A stretch of DNA of 64,000 bases from Azospirillum sp. 412522 (lineage in GTDB: Bacteria; Pseudomonadota; Alphaproteobacteria; Azospirillales; Azospirillaceae): the NCBI RefSeq assembly GCF_019805165.1, contig NZ_RWIJ01000026.1, forward strand, positions 29,413 to 93,412, read 5' to 3'. Positions 24,234 through 32,898 of the stretch are shown here, one piece after another (the stretch's first letter is position 1; each line of letters starts with the position of its first letter). The notes under the pieces were generated by a model. The model was not told the origin of the DNA. It saw only the letters and a list, made by a program, of their open reading frames with translations, and searched no databases. The position numbers were made by a program, and so were the translations under genes.

Positions 24234-25589
24234 TCATGCCACGTGCGCGTAGCGGGCGGCGCCATGGCTGCCGAGCGCCACGTAGGCGGTGCCGTCCGGC
24301 AGGTCGACATCGCGGCTGTTGAAGTTGTTCCAGAAGTCGTAGATCACGCCCGGCCGGTCCATCCGCTGGGCCAGATCCGGCAGCGGCATCGAGGTGAAGA
24401 CCGGGTGGTTGTTCAGGATCACCGCGAGATTGGCGCCGGACACCGCCTCGGCCATGTTGGCCGCCGGCTCCAGCCCGAAGCTGCGGATGTCGTCGGGGCG
24501 CACCACCGCGTCGAAGCCGCGCAGGCGGGCGGTCGGGAAGCGCTGGCGCAGCTCCTCCAGCACCGGCTTCGCCATGGTGCCGCGCAGGTCGTCGGTGGCC
24601 GGCCGGCCCTTGAAGGCGAGGCCCATCAGGCTGATGATCGGCGTCTGCGGGAAGCCCTGCATGGAATTGGCGAGCTTGCCGAGGAAGTCGGCGACTTCGA
24701 CCGGCTGGCTTTCGTTGACCAGACGGCCGGCGGCGGTGATCGCCATCTCGACGCCGACCTCGCGCGCCGCCTCGATCAGGATGTGGGGGTCCTTCTCCAG
24801 GCAGGGGCCGCCGACCGGGCCGGGCAGCGGCAGGTTGGTGCGTGGATAGCCGAGCTTGCCGGCGCGCGCCACCTCGACCGCCGAGATCTCCATGGCGTTG
24901 CACAGCTTGGCGATCTCGTTGGAGAAGGCGAAAGTGACGTCGCGGTAGGTGTTGTCGACCAGCTTGATCAGCTCCGCCGTCTCCAGGGTGGAGACCTTGA
25001 CGGTGGTCGGCGTCAGGAAGCCGAAGATCTGGGCGGCGCGGGTGGCGACGTCCAGGCTCTCCGCCCCGATGATCTGCGGCAGCTGGTTCAGCTCCAGCAG
25101 CGCCTGGCCTTCCAGCGTGCGCTCGGGGCAGAAGGCGATGTCGAACTGCTTGCCGGTGGCGCGCAGGATCGGCGCCACGATGTTGCGGGTGGTGCCCAGC
25201 TTCACGGTTGAGCGCAGGATGACCAGATCGCCGTCATGCAGGCTGGCCGCGACCTGACGGGTCGCCGCCTCGATCATGTCGGTGCGGACCCGGCCGTCCT
25301 TGCTCAGCGGCGTGCCGACCGTGATGATGAAGACGCTGGCCTTGTTGCAATCCTCCTGATTGCGGCTGAAGGTGAGCCGGCCGCGCGCGATGACGTGGCG
25401 CAGCTTCTCCGTCAGGCCCGGCTCGTGGAAGTGCGGGTTGCCCTGGCCGAGCTTGTCGAGCACGTCCTGCCGCACCTCGACCCCGTGCACCTGGAAGCCG
25501 GCGTCCGCCATCGCCACCGCCAGCGTCAGGCCGACATAGCCGAGCCCGAGGACGCAGACGTTACGATCGGAAAAAGTCTTGGGAAGCAT
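24234..25589 (-). CDS. UDP-sugar dehydrogenase (WecC/UDP-HexNAc 6-dehydrogenase type)
   Basis: Oxidises a UDP-sugar to its uronate with two NAD+. 451 residues: N-terminal NAD domain (VCVLGLGYVGLTLAVAMADAG across 11-31), a helical middle, catalytic Cys263 in PVGGPCLEKDPH and a C-terminal UDP domain. The GGPCLEKDP form and LPLPGP point to the ManNAc/GlcNAc group rather than UDP-glucose dehydrogenase. The frame runs 108 codons further upstream, but AGGAG before the ATG at 25589 and family length decide the start. A 32-bp palindrome lies just before the ribosome site. Confidence 0.88.
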   Translation of the reverse strand: MLPKTFSDRNVCVLGLGYVGLTLAVAMADAGFQVHGVEVRQDVLDKLGQGNPHFHEPGLTEKLRHVIARGRLTFSRNQEDCNKASVFIITVGTPLSKDGRVRTDMIEAATRQVAASLHDGDLVILRSTVKLGTTRNIVAPILRATGKQFDIAFCPERTLEGQALLELNQLPQIIGAESLDVATRAAQIFGFLTPTTVKVSTLETAELIKLVDNTYRDVTFAFSNEIAKLCNAMEISAVEVARAGKLGYPRTNLPLPGPVGGPCLEKDPHILIEAAREVGVEMAITAAGRLVNESQPVEVADFLGKLANSMQGFPQTPIISLMGLAFKGRPATDDLRGTMAKPVLEELRQRFPTARLRGFDAVVRPDDIRSFGLEPAANMAEAVSGANLAVILNNHPVFTSMPLPDLAQRMDRPGVIYDFWNNFNSRDVDLPDGTAYVALGSHGAARYAHVA

Positions 25590-25607
25590 CGTCGCTCCTG
25601 CCGTTTG

Positions 25608-25639
25608 CTGAGGCCCCGCCACCGGTGGCGGGGCCTTAG
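25608..25639. promoter_or_regulatory. 32-bp palindrome immediately upstream of the UDP-sugar dehydrogenase ribosome site
   Basis: CTGAGGCCCCGCCACC is followed without a gap by GGTGGCGGGGCCTTAG, mirror complements except for one base. It starts 19 bp before the ATG. In RNA it would form a very stable hairpin next to the Shine-Dalgarno sequence; as DNA it could be an operator. There is no T-run, so simple termination is unlikely. Confidence 0.55.
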
Positions 25640-25994
25640 AGTTTGGAGACGCCCCGCCTGTCATGCCCTGCTGCCAAGGATGCCAACGGAGAAACCTCGA
25701 AATTCGAAATTGTTTTCTTGTTGTGACTTCGCCGTGACGATGAAGTACCTCGTTACCGGCGTTGTGCAGCGCGAAGTGTTTCAGAAATCGCCATCGGATG
25801 GAAAGACCATGATTGCAGATCACCGCCGTATTAATGGTACTAACCCCCGCCGTTGCTAAATGAATGCTTGGAGGCACCAACAGAGACGTTCGAAAGTGGT
25901 GCAATAGGCGCATTCCGTTTCTGCCGGCGGCAGGGATCGACCCGGCCTTGCAGAATTGAGGGTTGCATCGTCCGTCCGGCCACGACCCGCCCCC
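25640..25994. other. Intergenic region between the flippase and UDP-sugar dehydrogenase genes
   Basis: About 355 bp without a believable gene, with an AT-richer core around 25690-25860. As both neighbours are on the minus strand, it probably holds a second promoter for the dehydrogenase and glycosyltransferase run. I could not assign confident -35 and -10 boxes. Confidence 0.4.
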
Positions 25995-27458
25995 TCAGGC
26001 CGTGGCGCTGGTCAGCCGGCGCAACCTTTTCAGGTGGACCAATCCCGTGAGCACGGCGACCGCCGCATAGACCGCGACCATCGCCACGCTGCCTGCGACG
26101 AAATGCACCAGCGCCGGCATCCGGTCGAACAGCGGCGCGGCGAAGCGGTCGAGCGCGAGCGCCGCGGCGACGGACGCACCGGCACAGAGCAGAGCCCGCG
26201 CGGCGATCCCGCCATACAGCTCCCCGACCGCCTGCCGGTGGATCCAGGCGATGGCGATGGTGGCGGCCAGCTCCGCGGTGAAGGTCGCCATGGCAGCGCC
26301 CTCGATGCCGTAGCGGGGGATCCACCAGATGTTCAGCAGGGCGTTCAGCGCGCCGCCCGACAGCATGGCGACCATGTAGCCGGTCTGCCGGTGCCAGACG
26401 AGCAGCGGATTGCCCAGGATCATGTTGGCGTAGACCACCGCCGAAGCCAGCATCAGCAGCCGCAGCGCCAGCGTCGCCGGGGCGTAGGCGTCGCCGAACA
26501 GCGTTCCCAGGATCGACGGCGCCAGGGCGAAGCCGCCGGCGACGACCAGCCCGCCGACCGCCAGCATGACGGAGGCATAGGCGCGCATCCGGTCGCGCAT
26601 CGGCCCGAGTTCGCCATAGGCGGCGGCGAGCTGCGGCAGGAAGGCGTTCATCACGATGTTGCCGACCAGATTCGCCAGGGTCTGGATCTTCACCGCCGCG
26701 CTGTACCAGCCCACCTCCATGTGCGGGGCGAGGAAGCCCAGCATCACCACGTCGAGATGGGTGAAGATCGCCCAGGCGAAGACGCCGACCGCCATCGGCG
26801 TCGCCGCCGTCAGGATCTCGCGCCATACCTTCAAATCGATTCTGGGACGGAGATGGCCGAAGTCGCGGCGGAAACGGCCGATCATCACCAGCGCGTTCAC
26901 GGTGATCGATCCGCCGGTGATGGCGGCGGCGGTGATGGCGTCCTCAGGCCCACGCACCAGCAGAAAGACAAGAAGCATCGAGCCGATGGAGGTGCCGATC
27001 TCGCGCGTCGCGATCACCCCCATCTTCTCGGTCGCCTGGTAAACAAAGTCGAGCACCAGGGCGTTCCCCAGGAGCTGGACCGCCTGCACCAGAAGAACCG
27101 CCTTCACCTCCATTGGTTTATCCAGCGACAGGACGAAGGCTGCATAGATGGCCCCCACCACCAGTGCCAGGACGGTGCGCAGGGTCAGGACATGCTCCGA
27201 CAGCTCGGCCGCCTGCTCGCGATGGTCTTGCCGGTCGCGGTCGCGGGCGATTTCGCGGATGGCGTAGGTGGACAAGCCCATGTTCACGAACAGCGCCGCA
27301 TAGGCCATCAGCGAGGTGCCGAAGCCCAGCACGCCGAAACTGTCCGGTCCCAGAACCCGCGCGGTCCAGGCGGCGGTGACCAGCCCGCTCGCCATCGTCG
27401 CCGCTTTCGCGGCGGCAAGGGCGCGGATGTTCCGGAAGATGCGGTGTCCAGCCGACAT
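25995..27458 (-). CDS. Polysaccharide flippase (Wzx-like, MATE/MVF-type)
   Basis: 487 residues with about 12-14 predicted membrane helices. The N-terminus (RIFRNIRALAAAKAATMASG, TAAWTARVLGPDSFGVLGFG split over two helices) is the usual start of oligosaccharide flippases, with GLSTYAIREIARDR following. It would move lipid-linked repeat units from the inner to the outer face of the cytoplasmic membrane before polymerisation. It sits between the Wzc-like kinase and the sugar-modifying genes. No Wzy polymerase is recognisable in the window. Confidence 0.87.
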   Translation of the reverse strand: MSAGHRIFRNIRALAAAKAATMASGLVTAAWTARVLGPDSFGVLGFGTSLMAYAALFVNMGLSTYAIREIARDRDRQDHREQAAELSEHVLTLRTVLALVVGAIYAAFVLSLDKPMEVKAVLLVQAVQLLGNALVLDFVYQATEKMGVIATREIGTSIGSMLLVFLLVRGPEDAITAAAITGGSITVNALVMIGRFRRDFGHLRPRIDLKVWREILTAATPMAVGVFAWAIFTHLDVVMLGFLAPHMEVGWYSAAVKIQTLANLVGNIVMNAFLPQLAAAYGELGPMRDRMRAYASVMLAVGGLVVAGGFALAPSILGTLFGDAYAPATLALRLLMLASAVVYANMILGNPLLVWHRQTGYMVAMLSGGALNALLNIWWIPRYGIEGAAMATFTAELAATIAIAWIHRQAVGELYGGIAARALLCAGASVAAALALDRFAAPLFDRMPALVHFVAGSVAMVAVYAAVAVLTGLVHLKRLRRLTSATA

Positions 27459-27501
27459 TCATGGACTCTTCAGTGGTTGTAAACGTCGTGAAGCGCGGCG
27501 C

Positions 27502-27581
27502 AAAAAACCCTCTCCCGCAATCGGACCGGATTTCAGCCGGCCGATCGGACCGGCCTGCGGCCGGCCGAGGGCGGGAGAGGG
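27502..27581 (-). terminator. Factor-independent terminator after the Wzc-like gene
   Basis: On the minus strand an 11-bp stem (CCCTCTCCCGC / GCGGGAGAGGG), with further small GC palindromes in its loop, is followed directly by TTTTTT. It lies 9 bp after the Wzc stop and 44 bp before the flippase start, so most wzc transcripts should stop here. Confidence 0.8.
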
Positions 27582-27589
27582 GCTTGTCC

Positions 27590-29896
27590 TCAGTTCGCGT
27601 AGTAGCGGCGGTAGCCGTGGTAGCGCCCGCTGTCCGGGAACTCGTACTGGGCGTGGCGCCGGGTATCGACCTGACTGAACAGGACGCCCACCACTTCGCC
27701 GCCGGCCTCGATCACCTCCTTCAGCCCGGCCATTGCGGTGCCGCGCTTGGTCATGCCCCAGCGGACGATGAAGACGGTCTGGTCGGCGAGCGCCGCCAGC
27801 AGCTTGCCTTCCGACACCGCCAGCACCGGCGGCGAATCCAGCACGATGCGGTCGTAATTGACCGACAGGCGTGACAGCAGCTGGTGCATGCCCGACGACC
27901 CGAGCGTGTCCTGCGGCAGCGTCCGGCCGTGACCGGCGGCGATGACGTGCAGGCCGGTGCGCGGATCGACCTGGATCACGTCCTCCAGCGCCGCGGTGCC
28001 GGCCAGCACCTCCGACAGGCCGCGCTCGTTCGACATGCCCAGCATCTCGTGCAGGCTCTTCCGCCGCAGGTCGCAGTCGATCAGGATCGTCCGCTGGCCG
28101 GCGTTGGCGCAGGTGCGGGCGAAGGCGGCGGCGACGGAACTCTTGCCCTCGCCGGGGACAGAGGAGCTGAACAGGATCACCCGGTGCCGCCCGTCCGGAT
28201 TGGCGAGCAGAAGCGAGGTGCGCAGGTTCTGCATCGACTCCGCGAAGGCGGAGACCGGCTTGTCGACCACATAGGCGGCCGGCGAACCGCCGAAGCGCGG
28301 GATGCGCGGCACGATGCCAAGGCTGTGCACGCCGGTCGCCATTTCGAACTGGTGCGGGCTGCGGAAGCCGCCGTCGGAGCGTTCGCGCAGCATGGCGAGC
28401 AGCACGCCCAGCGTGCCCGACGCCACCAGCGCCAGCAGCAGGATCAGCTTGCGGTTGGGCTGCGACGGGTCGAGCGGGATCGCCGCCTCCGACACCACGC
28501 GGGCGTCGGGCTGGCGCATGTCGGTCTGCGCCGCGATCTGCTGCGACCGGGTCAGCAGAGCCTCGTACATCGACTGGGCGGTGCTGGCGTCGCGTTCCAG
28601 CGTGCGCAGGCCGACGGTCGCCTGCTGCTGCTCGTTCTGCTTTGACTCGGCCTGGTCGAGGCTGGCCTTCAGCGACTGTTCGCGGCCCTTCGCAAGCTCC
28701 ACCTCGTTGCTGAGGTTGGAGACGATTTTGCCGACATCGGTCTTGATCTGGCCTTGCAGGTCGCGCAGCTGGCTCTGCAGGGCCTGCAGCATCGGGTGCT
28801 TGGCACCGTAGCGGTTGGTGGCGTCGGCGATCTGCCGCTGCAGATCGACCTCGCGCTCGCGCAGGGCCTGGATCAGCGGCGACCCCATCACGTCGCCGAC
28901 CGCCGAGGCGCCGCGCGGCGAGTTCGCCATGGCGGTGACGTCGCGCAGCTTGGTCTCGGCTTCCTGCCGCTTGGTGCGGGCCAGGATGTAGTCGGCGTTC
29001 AGCTGGCTCAGCTGCTGGCCGACGACGGTGCTCTCGTTGTTGGACGAGGTGGTCAGGCCATGCTGGGTCCGGTACTTCTCCACCGCGTCGCCGGTGGTCT
29101 GCGCCTCCTTGCGCAGGTCGGTCAGCCGTTCCTCCAGCCACTGGGTGGCGCGCTTGGACGCCTTGAACTTCTCGTCGAGCTGGTCGACCAGATAGAGGTC
29201 GGCCATGGTGTTGGCGACCAGCGCCGACTTGCGCGGATCCTCGCTGTCGAAGCTGACGGCGATGACGTAGGAACGTCCCTGTGGCCGGACCGACGTGTTG
29301 TCGAGCACGGCGTTGACCACGGAGGTCAGGTGGTTGCGCTCGATCTCCTCCGGCGACAACGGCACGCCGCTGGACTGCTTCCAGCTGTCGGGGATCCAGT
29401 TGCGCGGGTTCAGCGCCGATACCCACCCGGGCGGCGGCGGACGCAGCGAGGCATTGAACTCCGGATCGTTCATCAGCTTCAGCTTCGCCACCACCTTCTC
29501 GGCGAAGGCCGGCGACTTCAGGATCGCGACCTCGCTTTGCAGCGCGCTGATGTCGGGGGTCATGTCGGACACCACGCCCTCGAAATTGAGGACGGTGTTC
29601 TTGCGGTGCTCGACCATGATGAGGGTTTCGGCGGTGTAGAGCGGCGTCATCCGGAAGGCGACCAGGGCCGCCAACCCGGTGCCGACCACGATCACCGTAC
29701 CGATCAGCAGCTTGTGCCGCCGCAGCAGTCCGGTGGTCCGGCGCACGGCGCTGGCGGCACTGGCCGACAGATCGTAGGAGACGGAACCGGGACCCCGCCG
29801 AGACTCAGGGCTATTGCGTCGGGGTTGTTCCTGAAGTTCCTGGGTGGCCAAAGGGTCCTCCTCGCGTAACGACCAGAAGCGCGGCCATAGGACCAT
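27590..29896 (-). CDS. Exopolysaccharide chain-length regulator / BY-kinase (Wzc/ExoP-like)
   Basis: 768 residues: cytoplasmic N-tail, first membrane helix (about 63-82), Wzz domain, long coiled-coil periplasmic region (about 250-440), GNVR-type segment, second helix (about 485-505), and a cytoplasmic kinase domain. The kinase has Walker A SSSVPGEGKSS (577-587), Walker A' ILIDCDLRR (Asp607), Walker B RIVLDSPP (Asp687) and five tyrosines in the last 18 residues. It should set polymer length and export by autophosphorylation. The start is uncertain: the ATG at 29896 has GGAGG 13 nt away, while a TTG at 29851 has AGGAGG at ideal distance. Confidence 0.92.
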   Translation of the reverse strand: MVLWPRFWSLREEDPLATQELQEQPRRNSPESRRGPGSVSYDLSASAASAVRRTTGLLRRHKLLIGTVIVVGTGLAALVAFRMTPLYTAETLIMVEHRKNTVLNFEGVVSDMTPDISALQSEVAILKSPAFAEKVVAKLKLMNDPEFNASLRPPPPGWVSALNPRNWIPDSWKQSSGVPLSPEEIERNHLTSVVNAVLDNTSVRPQGRSYVIAVSFDSEDPRKSALVANTMADLYLVDQLDEKFKASKRATQWLEERLTDLRKEAQTTGDAVEKYRTQHGLTTSSNNESTVVGQQLSQLNADYILARTKRQEAETKLRDVTAMANSPRGASAVGDVMGSPLIQALREREVDLQRQIADATNRYGAKHPMLQALQSQLRDLQGQIKTDVGKIVSNLSNEVELAKGREQSLKASLDQAESKQNEQQQATVGLRTLERDASTAQSMYEALLTRSQQIAAQTDMRQPDARVVSEAAIPLDPSQPNRKLILLLALVASGTLGVLLAMLRERSDGGFRSPHQFEMATGVHSLGIVPRIPRFGGSPAAYVVDKPVSAFAESMQNLRTSLLLANPDGRHRVILFSSSVPGEGKSSVAAAFARTCANAGQRTILIDCDLRRKSLHEMLGMSNERGLSEVLAGTAALEDVIQVDPRTGLHVIAAGHGRTLPQDTLGSSGMHQLLSRLSVNYDRIVLDSPPVLAVSEGKLLAALADQTVFIVRWGMTKRGTAMAGLKEVIEAGGEVVGVLFSQVDTRRHAQYEFPDSGRYHGYRRYYAN

Positions 29897-30463
29897 CCGT
29901 TAGCCCGATCCTCCATTCCGGGCAGCTGATGCTGTCCGGCGGGCAGGCTCGGCGGTTCGTCCGATTGGCTGAAACGCAGTGTTAGTCCAGCCGTTGCATC
30001 GGCCATCCAGTGCATGCGGCGAGCAATGGGCGCGCAGTGGGTAGCCTTCCTGACCCTGTTGCAGTGCGGTATGAACCGTCGAAGCAGGACGGGGTATAAA
30101 GGGAGCTACCCGTAAGGACAGGCCACATGACGTTCGAACGGGCCGGCCGCTTCGAAGGAACCACCATGCCTTTTCCGACTTTGAAAAAGCAGGAAACGAG
30201 GTGGACGGCCTATCCCGGCAACGCCGACCGGCAGAAGAACGTTCCCCGGCCATGGCGATCCGCGCCGCGTCGGCGGACATTGTCACAGCCTGCTTTTCGA
30301 TGACTGACGGACGGTTCCGTCCGATCAGCGGCGGCTCCAGCGGCAGCATCGGAGATAACTATAACTTAGGTAATATAGTAAAGATACGTATCACCAATTT
30401 TATGCTGTAAAGGGTATGAGAAAGGGGATAGCATTACTCATTCTTTGGACGGAGGATCATGTC
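29897..30463. other. Long intergenic region upstream of the exopolysaccharide cluster
   Basis: About 570 bp between the Wzc-like gene and a small plus-strand gene. The part next to wzc is GC-rich with no convincing frame. An AT-rich block at 30350-30420 contains the palindrome GATACGTATC (30383-30392) and several TA-rich boxes, a good place for divergent promoters. The short open frames here have poor codon use and no ribosome sites. No specific regulator site can be named. Confidence 0.4.
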
Positions 30464-30691
30464 GTGCCGTACCGCCAGGAGACCGCCACCGTCAGGGTGA
30501 TCCGTCAAATCCGTGACCATAGCCGCGAATGCCACAACCTGCCCGCACGCGAAGTGCTGCTGCGGATTGAAAGGCGGATGATCGAGTTTCTCGAAGATGG
30601 ACCGGCCTTGCCGGCGCCCGATCCCTGGTCCGATCAGGACGCCGCCTCCAAATCCGACTCCATGACGGCCGGCATGATGGCCCGCGCGTAA
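30464..30691 (+). CDS. Small hypothetical protein
   Basis: 75 residues from a GTG with GGAGG 8 nt upstream (30451-30455). Third codon positions are mostly G or C, as in genes around it, which supports real coding. The protein is charged, with a short helical middle (VRVIRQIRDHSRECH, REVLLRIERRMIEFLED) and a polar C-terminus. It has no signal peptide, membrane segment or recognised domain. It stands alone, followed by a shared terminator, divergent from the exopolysaccharide cluster. Confidence 0.5.
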   Translation: MPYRQETATVRVIRQIRDHSRECHNLPAREVLLRIERRMIEFLEDGPALPAPDPWSDQDAASKSDSMTAGMMARA

Positions 30692-30744
30692 AGCGGTGAG
30701 CGGCGTCGCACCGACAGACGTCCGTTGAGAATCGTGCCCACACA

Positions 30745-30784
30745 CGCGAACGGCCCGCCCTTCTTCAGGGACGGGCCGTTCGCG
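30745..30784. terminator. Bidirectional terminator between the small gene and regA
   Basis: A perfect 13-bp stem, CGCGAACGGCCCG (30745-30757) with CGGGCCGTTCGCG (30772-30784), encloses a 14-nt loop and is followed by TTTCACC on the plus strand. It lies between convergent genes and can serve both. Confidence 0.7.
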
Positions 30785-30820
30785 TTTCACCTTGAAACCG
30801 CTCCGGAAAGCCGCTCCGGC

Positions 30821-31429
30821 TCAGGCGCGCGGGGCATGCTTGTTGAGGATGCGCTGGAGCGTGCGCCGATGCATCTTCAGGCGGCGCGCCGTTTCGGAGA
30901 CGTTGCGGTCGCACTGTTCGAAGACCCGCTGGATGTGTTCCCAGCGGACGCGGTCGGCCGACATCGGGTTTTCCGGCGGCTGGGGCAGCGGGCGGCCGTC
31001 GGCCAGCAGCGCCGATTCCACCGCGTCGGCATCGGCCGGCTTGGGCAGGTAATCGACGGCGCCGGCCTTCACGGCGGCGACGGCGGTGGCGATGTTGCCG
31101 TAGCCGGTCAGCATGACGACGCGGGCGTCGGGACGGGCGTCGCGCAGGGCCGACACCACGTCCAGCCCGTTGCCGTCGCCCAGCCGAAGGTCGACCACCG
31201 CGAAGGCGGGCGCGGATTCCTGCGCCACCTCGATGCCGAGCTGGACGCTGTCGACCGCGACGACGTTGAAGCCGCGCTTCTCCATGGCGCGGGCCAGCCG
31301 CGTGCGGAAGGGGGCGTCGTCGTCGACGATCAGGAGGCTGCGGGTGACGTCGCCAGTGAATGTCAGTTTGACGGCATCGCCCGACAGCAGGTCATCGGTT
31401 GTTTTAAGGGTATCCACCGTAAACCTCAC
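30821..31429 (-). CDS. regA: RegA/ActR/PrrA-type response regulator
   Basis: 202 residues: receiver domain (about 30-145) with acidic pocket Asp36-38, phosphoacceptor Asp80 (AVVDLRLGDG) and Lys130 (DYLPKP), a proline hinge, and a C-terminal Fis-type helix-turn-helix (RNVSETARRLKMHRRTLQRIL) nearly identical in kind to RegA. The family switches on aerobic/anaerobic energy genes by redox. The GTG at 31429 overlaps the end of the sensor gene by 4 bp, so synthesis is coupled. The N-terminal extension of about 30 residues is slightly long, and a later in-frame GTG is possible. Confidence 0.93.
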   Translation of the reverse strand: MRFTVDTLKTTDDLLSGDAVKLTFTGDVTRSLLIVDDDAPFRTRLARAMEKRGFNVVAVDSVQLGIEVAQESAPAFAVVDLRLGDGNGLDVVSALRDARPDARVVMLTGYGNIATAVAAVKAGAVDYLPKPADADAVESALLADGRPLPQPPENPMSADRVRWEHIQRVFEQCDRNVSETARRLKMHRRTLQRILNKHAPRA

Positions 31430-32835
31430 TTCTTGGCGTTGATGGTCTTCCAGCGCACGGAAATCCGCGCACCGGTGCCGCCCTGGAGCGATTGGCCGCC
31501 GGCAATGTGGTCAGCGGGCGGAGTGCTGGCCGGCGGGTTGCCACTTGGCACGTTGTTGGCGTAGCGCACGGTCGCGCCGGTCTTTTCCAGCAGCGTCTGC
31601 GCGATGAAGATGCCCAGCCCCATATGCCCGCCGCCCGTCTGGCCCTTGGGGCCGGAGCGTTCGCCGCGCACGGAGAGGTACGGTTCGCCGATGCGGCCCA
31701 GCAGATGGGGCGGGAAGCCGGGACCGTCGTCCATCACCGTGATGGTGACGCCCCGCCCATCCCAGGCGGCGGCGACCGTCACCTTGTGACGGGCGAACTG
31801 GTGGGCGTTCTGGATGAAGTTGCCGATGCCGTGGATGATCTCCGGGCTGCGGCGCAGGAAGGGCTCCTCCGCCTCGCCGACCGGGTGGGGTTCCACGGCG
31901 AAGTCGATGTGGCCGAGCCGATGGGGAGCGGCAGCGGCCTCGATCAGCGTGGTCAGCGGCAGCCGCTCGAACGGGTCGCCGCCATCGGCCTCGGGCTTGC
32001 GCGCCAGGTCGGCCAGGATCTCGCGGCAGCGCATCACCTGGCTCTGCAGGAGCTCGACGTCCTCGCCATAGGGGCTGTCGGGCGGCAGGTCGCGCGCCAG
32101 CTCCTTCGCCACCACGGCGATGGTGCCGAGCGGCGAGCCCAGCTCGTGCGCCGCCGCGGCGGCGAGCGCGCCGAGCGCGCCGAGCCGCTGCTCACGGGCG
32201 AGCGCCACCTGCGAGGCGGCGAGCGCATCGGCGAAGCGCCGCGCCTCGGCGGCGACGCGGAAGACGTAGCCGGCGATGAAGACCGAAGACACCGTCAGCG
32301 ACAGCCAGACGCCGAAGGCGTAGAGCGGCGCCATCGAGCGCACCGGCTCCTCCCACGGCAGCGGGAAGTGCCAGAGGGCGAGGGCGGTCAGGCAGATCAG
32401 GTTCAGCCCGGTCAGCAGCACCGTGCTGTAGCGCGACAGGATGGCCGCTCCCACGGTCATCGGCGCCAGCAGCAGGATGGCGAAGGGGTTGCTCAATCCC
32501 CCGGTCAGATAGAGCAGCAGCGTCAGCTGCAGCATGTCGTAGCTGAGATACAGCGCCGCGTCGCGGTCGGCCAGCCGCAGCCGGCCGCCGCGCTGGGCCA
32601 TCGCCACCACGTTCAGCAGGGCCGAGGCGCTGATGGCGGCCAGGACCGGCCCCAGCGGCAGCGGGAAACCCAGACCGAGATTGACGAAAGTCACCGCGGC
32701 CAGTTGGCCCAGCACCGCGACCCAGCGGATCAGGATCAGCGTGCGCAGCGTGATGCGGCCGTCCGGCTGCCCCCATTGCGACGGCACCGGGGAGGACGGA
32801 ATCGGTGCGGTCAATGCGCCGGCGAGCGTCACCAT
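31426..32835 (-). CDS. regB: RegB/ActS/PrrB-type redox sensor histidine kinase
   Basis: 469 residues with six membrane helices (about 30-195). The ubiquinone-binding GGLSNPF (112-118) lies in the membrane part. The kinase core has His230 (AAAAHELGSPLG), the redox cysteine Cys270 (MRCREIL), and the N, G1 and G2 boxes (NFIQNAHQFA, DDGPGFP, MGLGIFIA). All RegB hallmarks are present, so it probably phosphorylates RegA when respiration is limited. The SenC/PrrC gene that often lies between regB and regA is absent. The ATG at 32835 follows GGGAAGGG; the frame upstream of it is not needed. Confidence 0.93.
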   Translation of the reverse strand: MVTLAGALTAPIPSSPVPSQWGQPDGRITLRTLILIRWVAVLGQLAAVTFVNLGLGFPLPLGPVLAAISASALLNVVAMAQRGGRLRLADRDAALYLSYDMLQLTLLLYLTGGLSNPFAILLLAPMTVGAAILSRYSTVLLTGLNLICLTALALWHFPLPWEEPVRSMAPLYAFGVWLSLTVSSVFIAGYVFRVAAEARRFADALAASQVALAREQRLGALGALAAAAAHELGSPLGTIAVVAKELARDLPPDSPYGEDVELLQSQVMRCREILADLARKPEADGGDPFERLPLTTLIEAAAAPHRLGHIDFAVEPHPVGEAEEPFLRRSPEIIHGIGNFIQNAHQFARHKVTVAAAWDGRGVTITVMDDGPGFPPHLLGRIGEPYLSVRGERSGPKGQTGGGHMGLGIFIAQTLLEKTGATVRYANNVPSGNPPASTPPADHIAGGQSLQGGTGARISVRWKTINAKK

Positions 32836-32898
32836 GATCCCTTCCCCCGGGCTGCATGCCCCTGGCGGTTGCGGCGGTTGCCGCCATATTCTGTGCCC

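Noticed and set aside
30201..30410. A 69-codon plus-strand frame before the small hypothetical gene
   Set aside because: It runs into the AT-rich promoter block, has no ribosome site and its codon use shifts abruptly.
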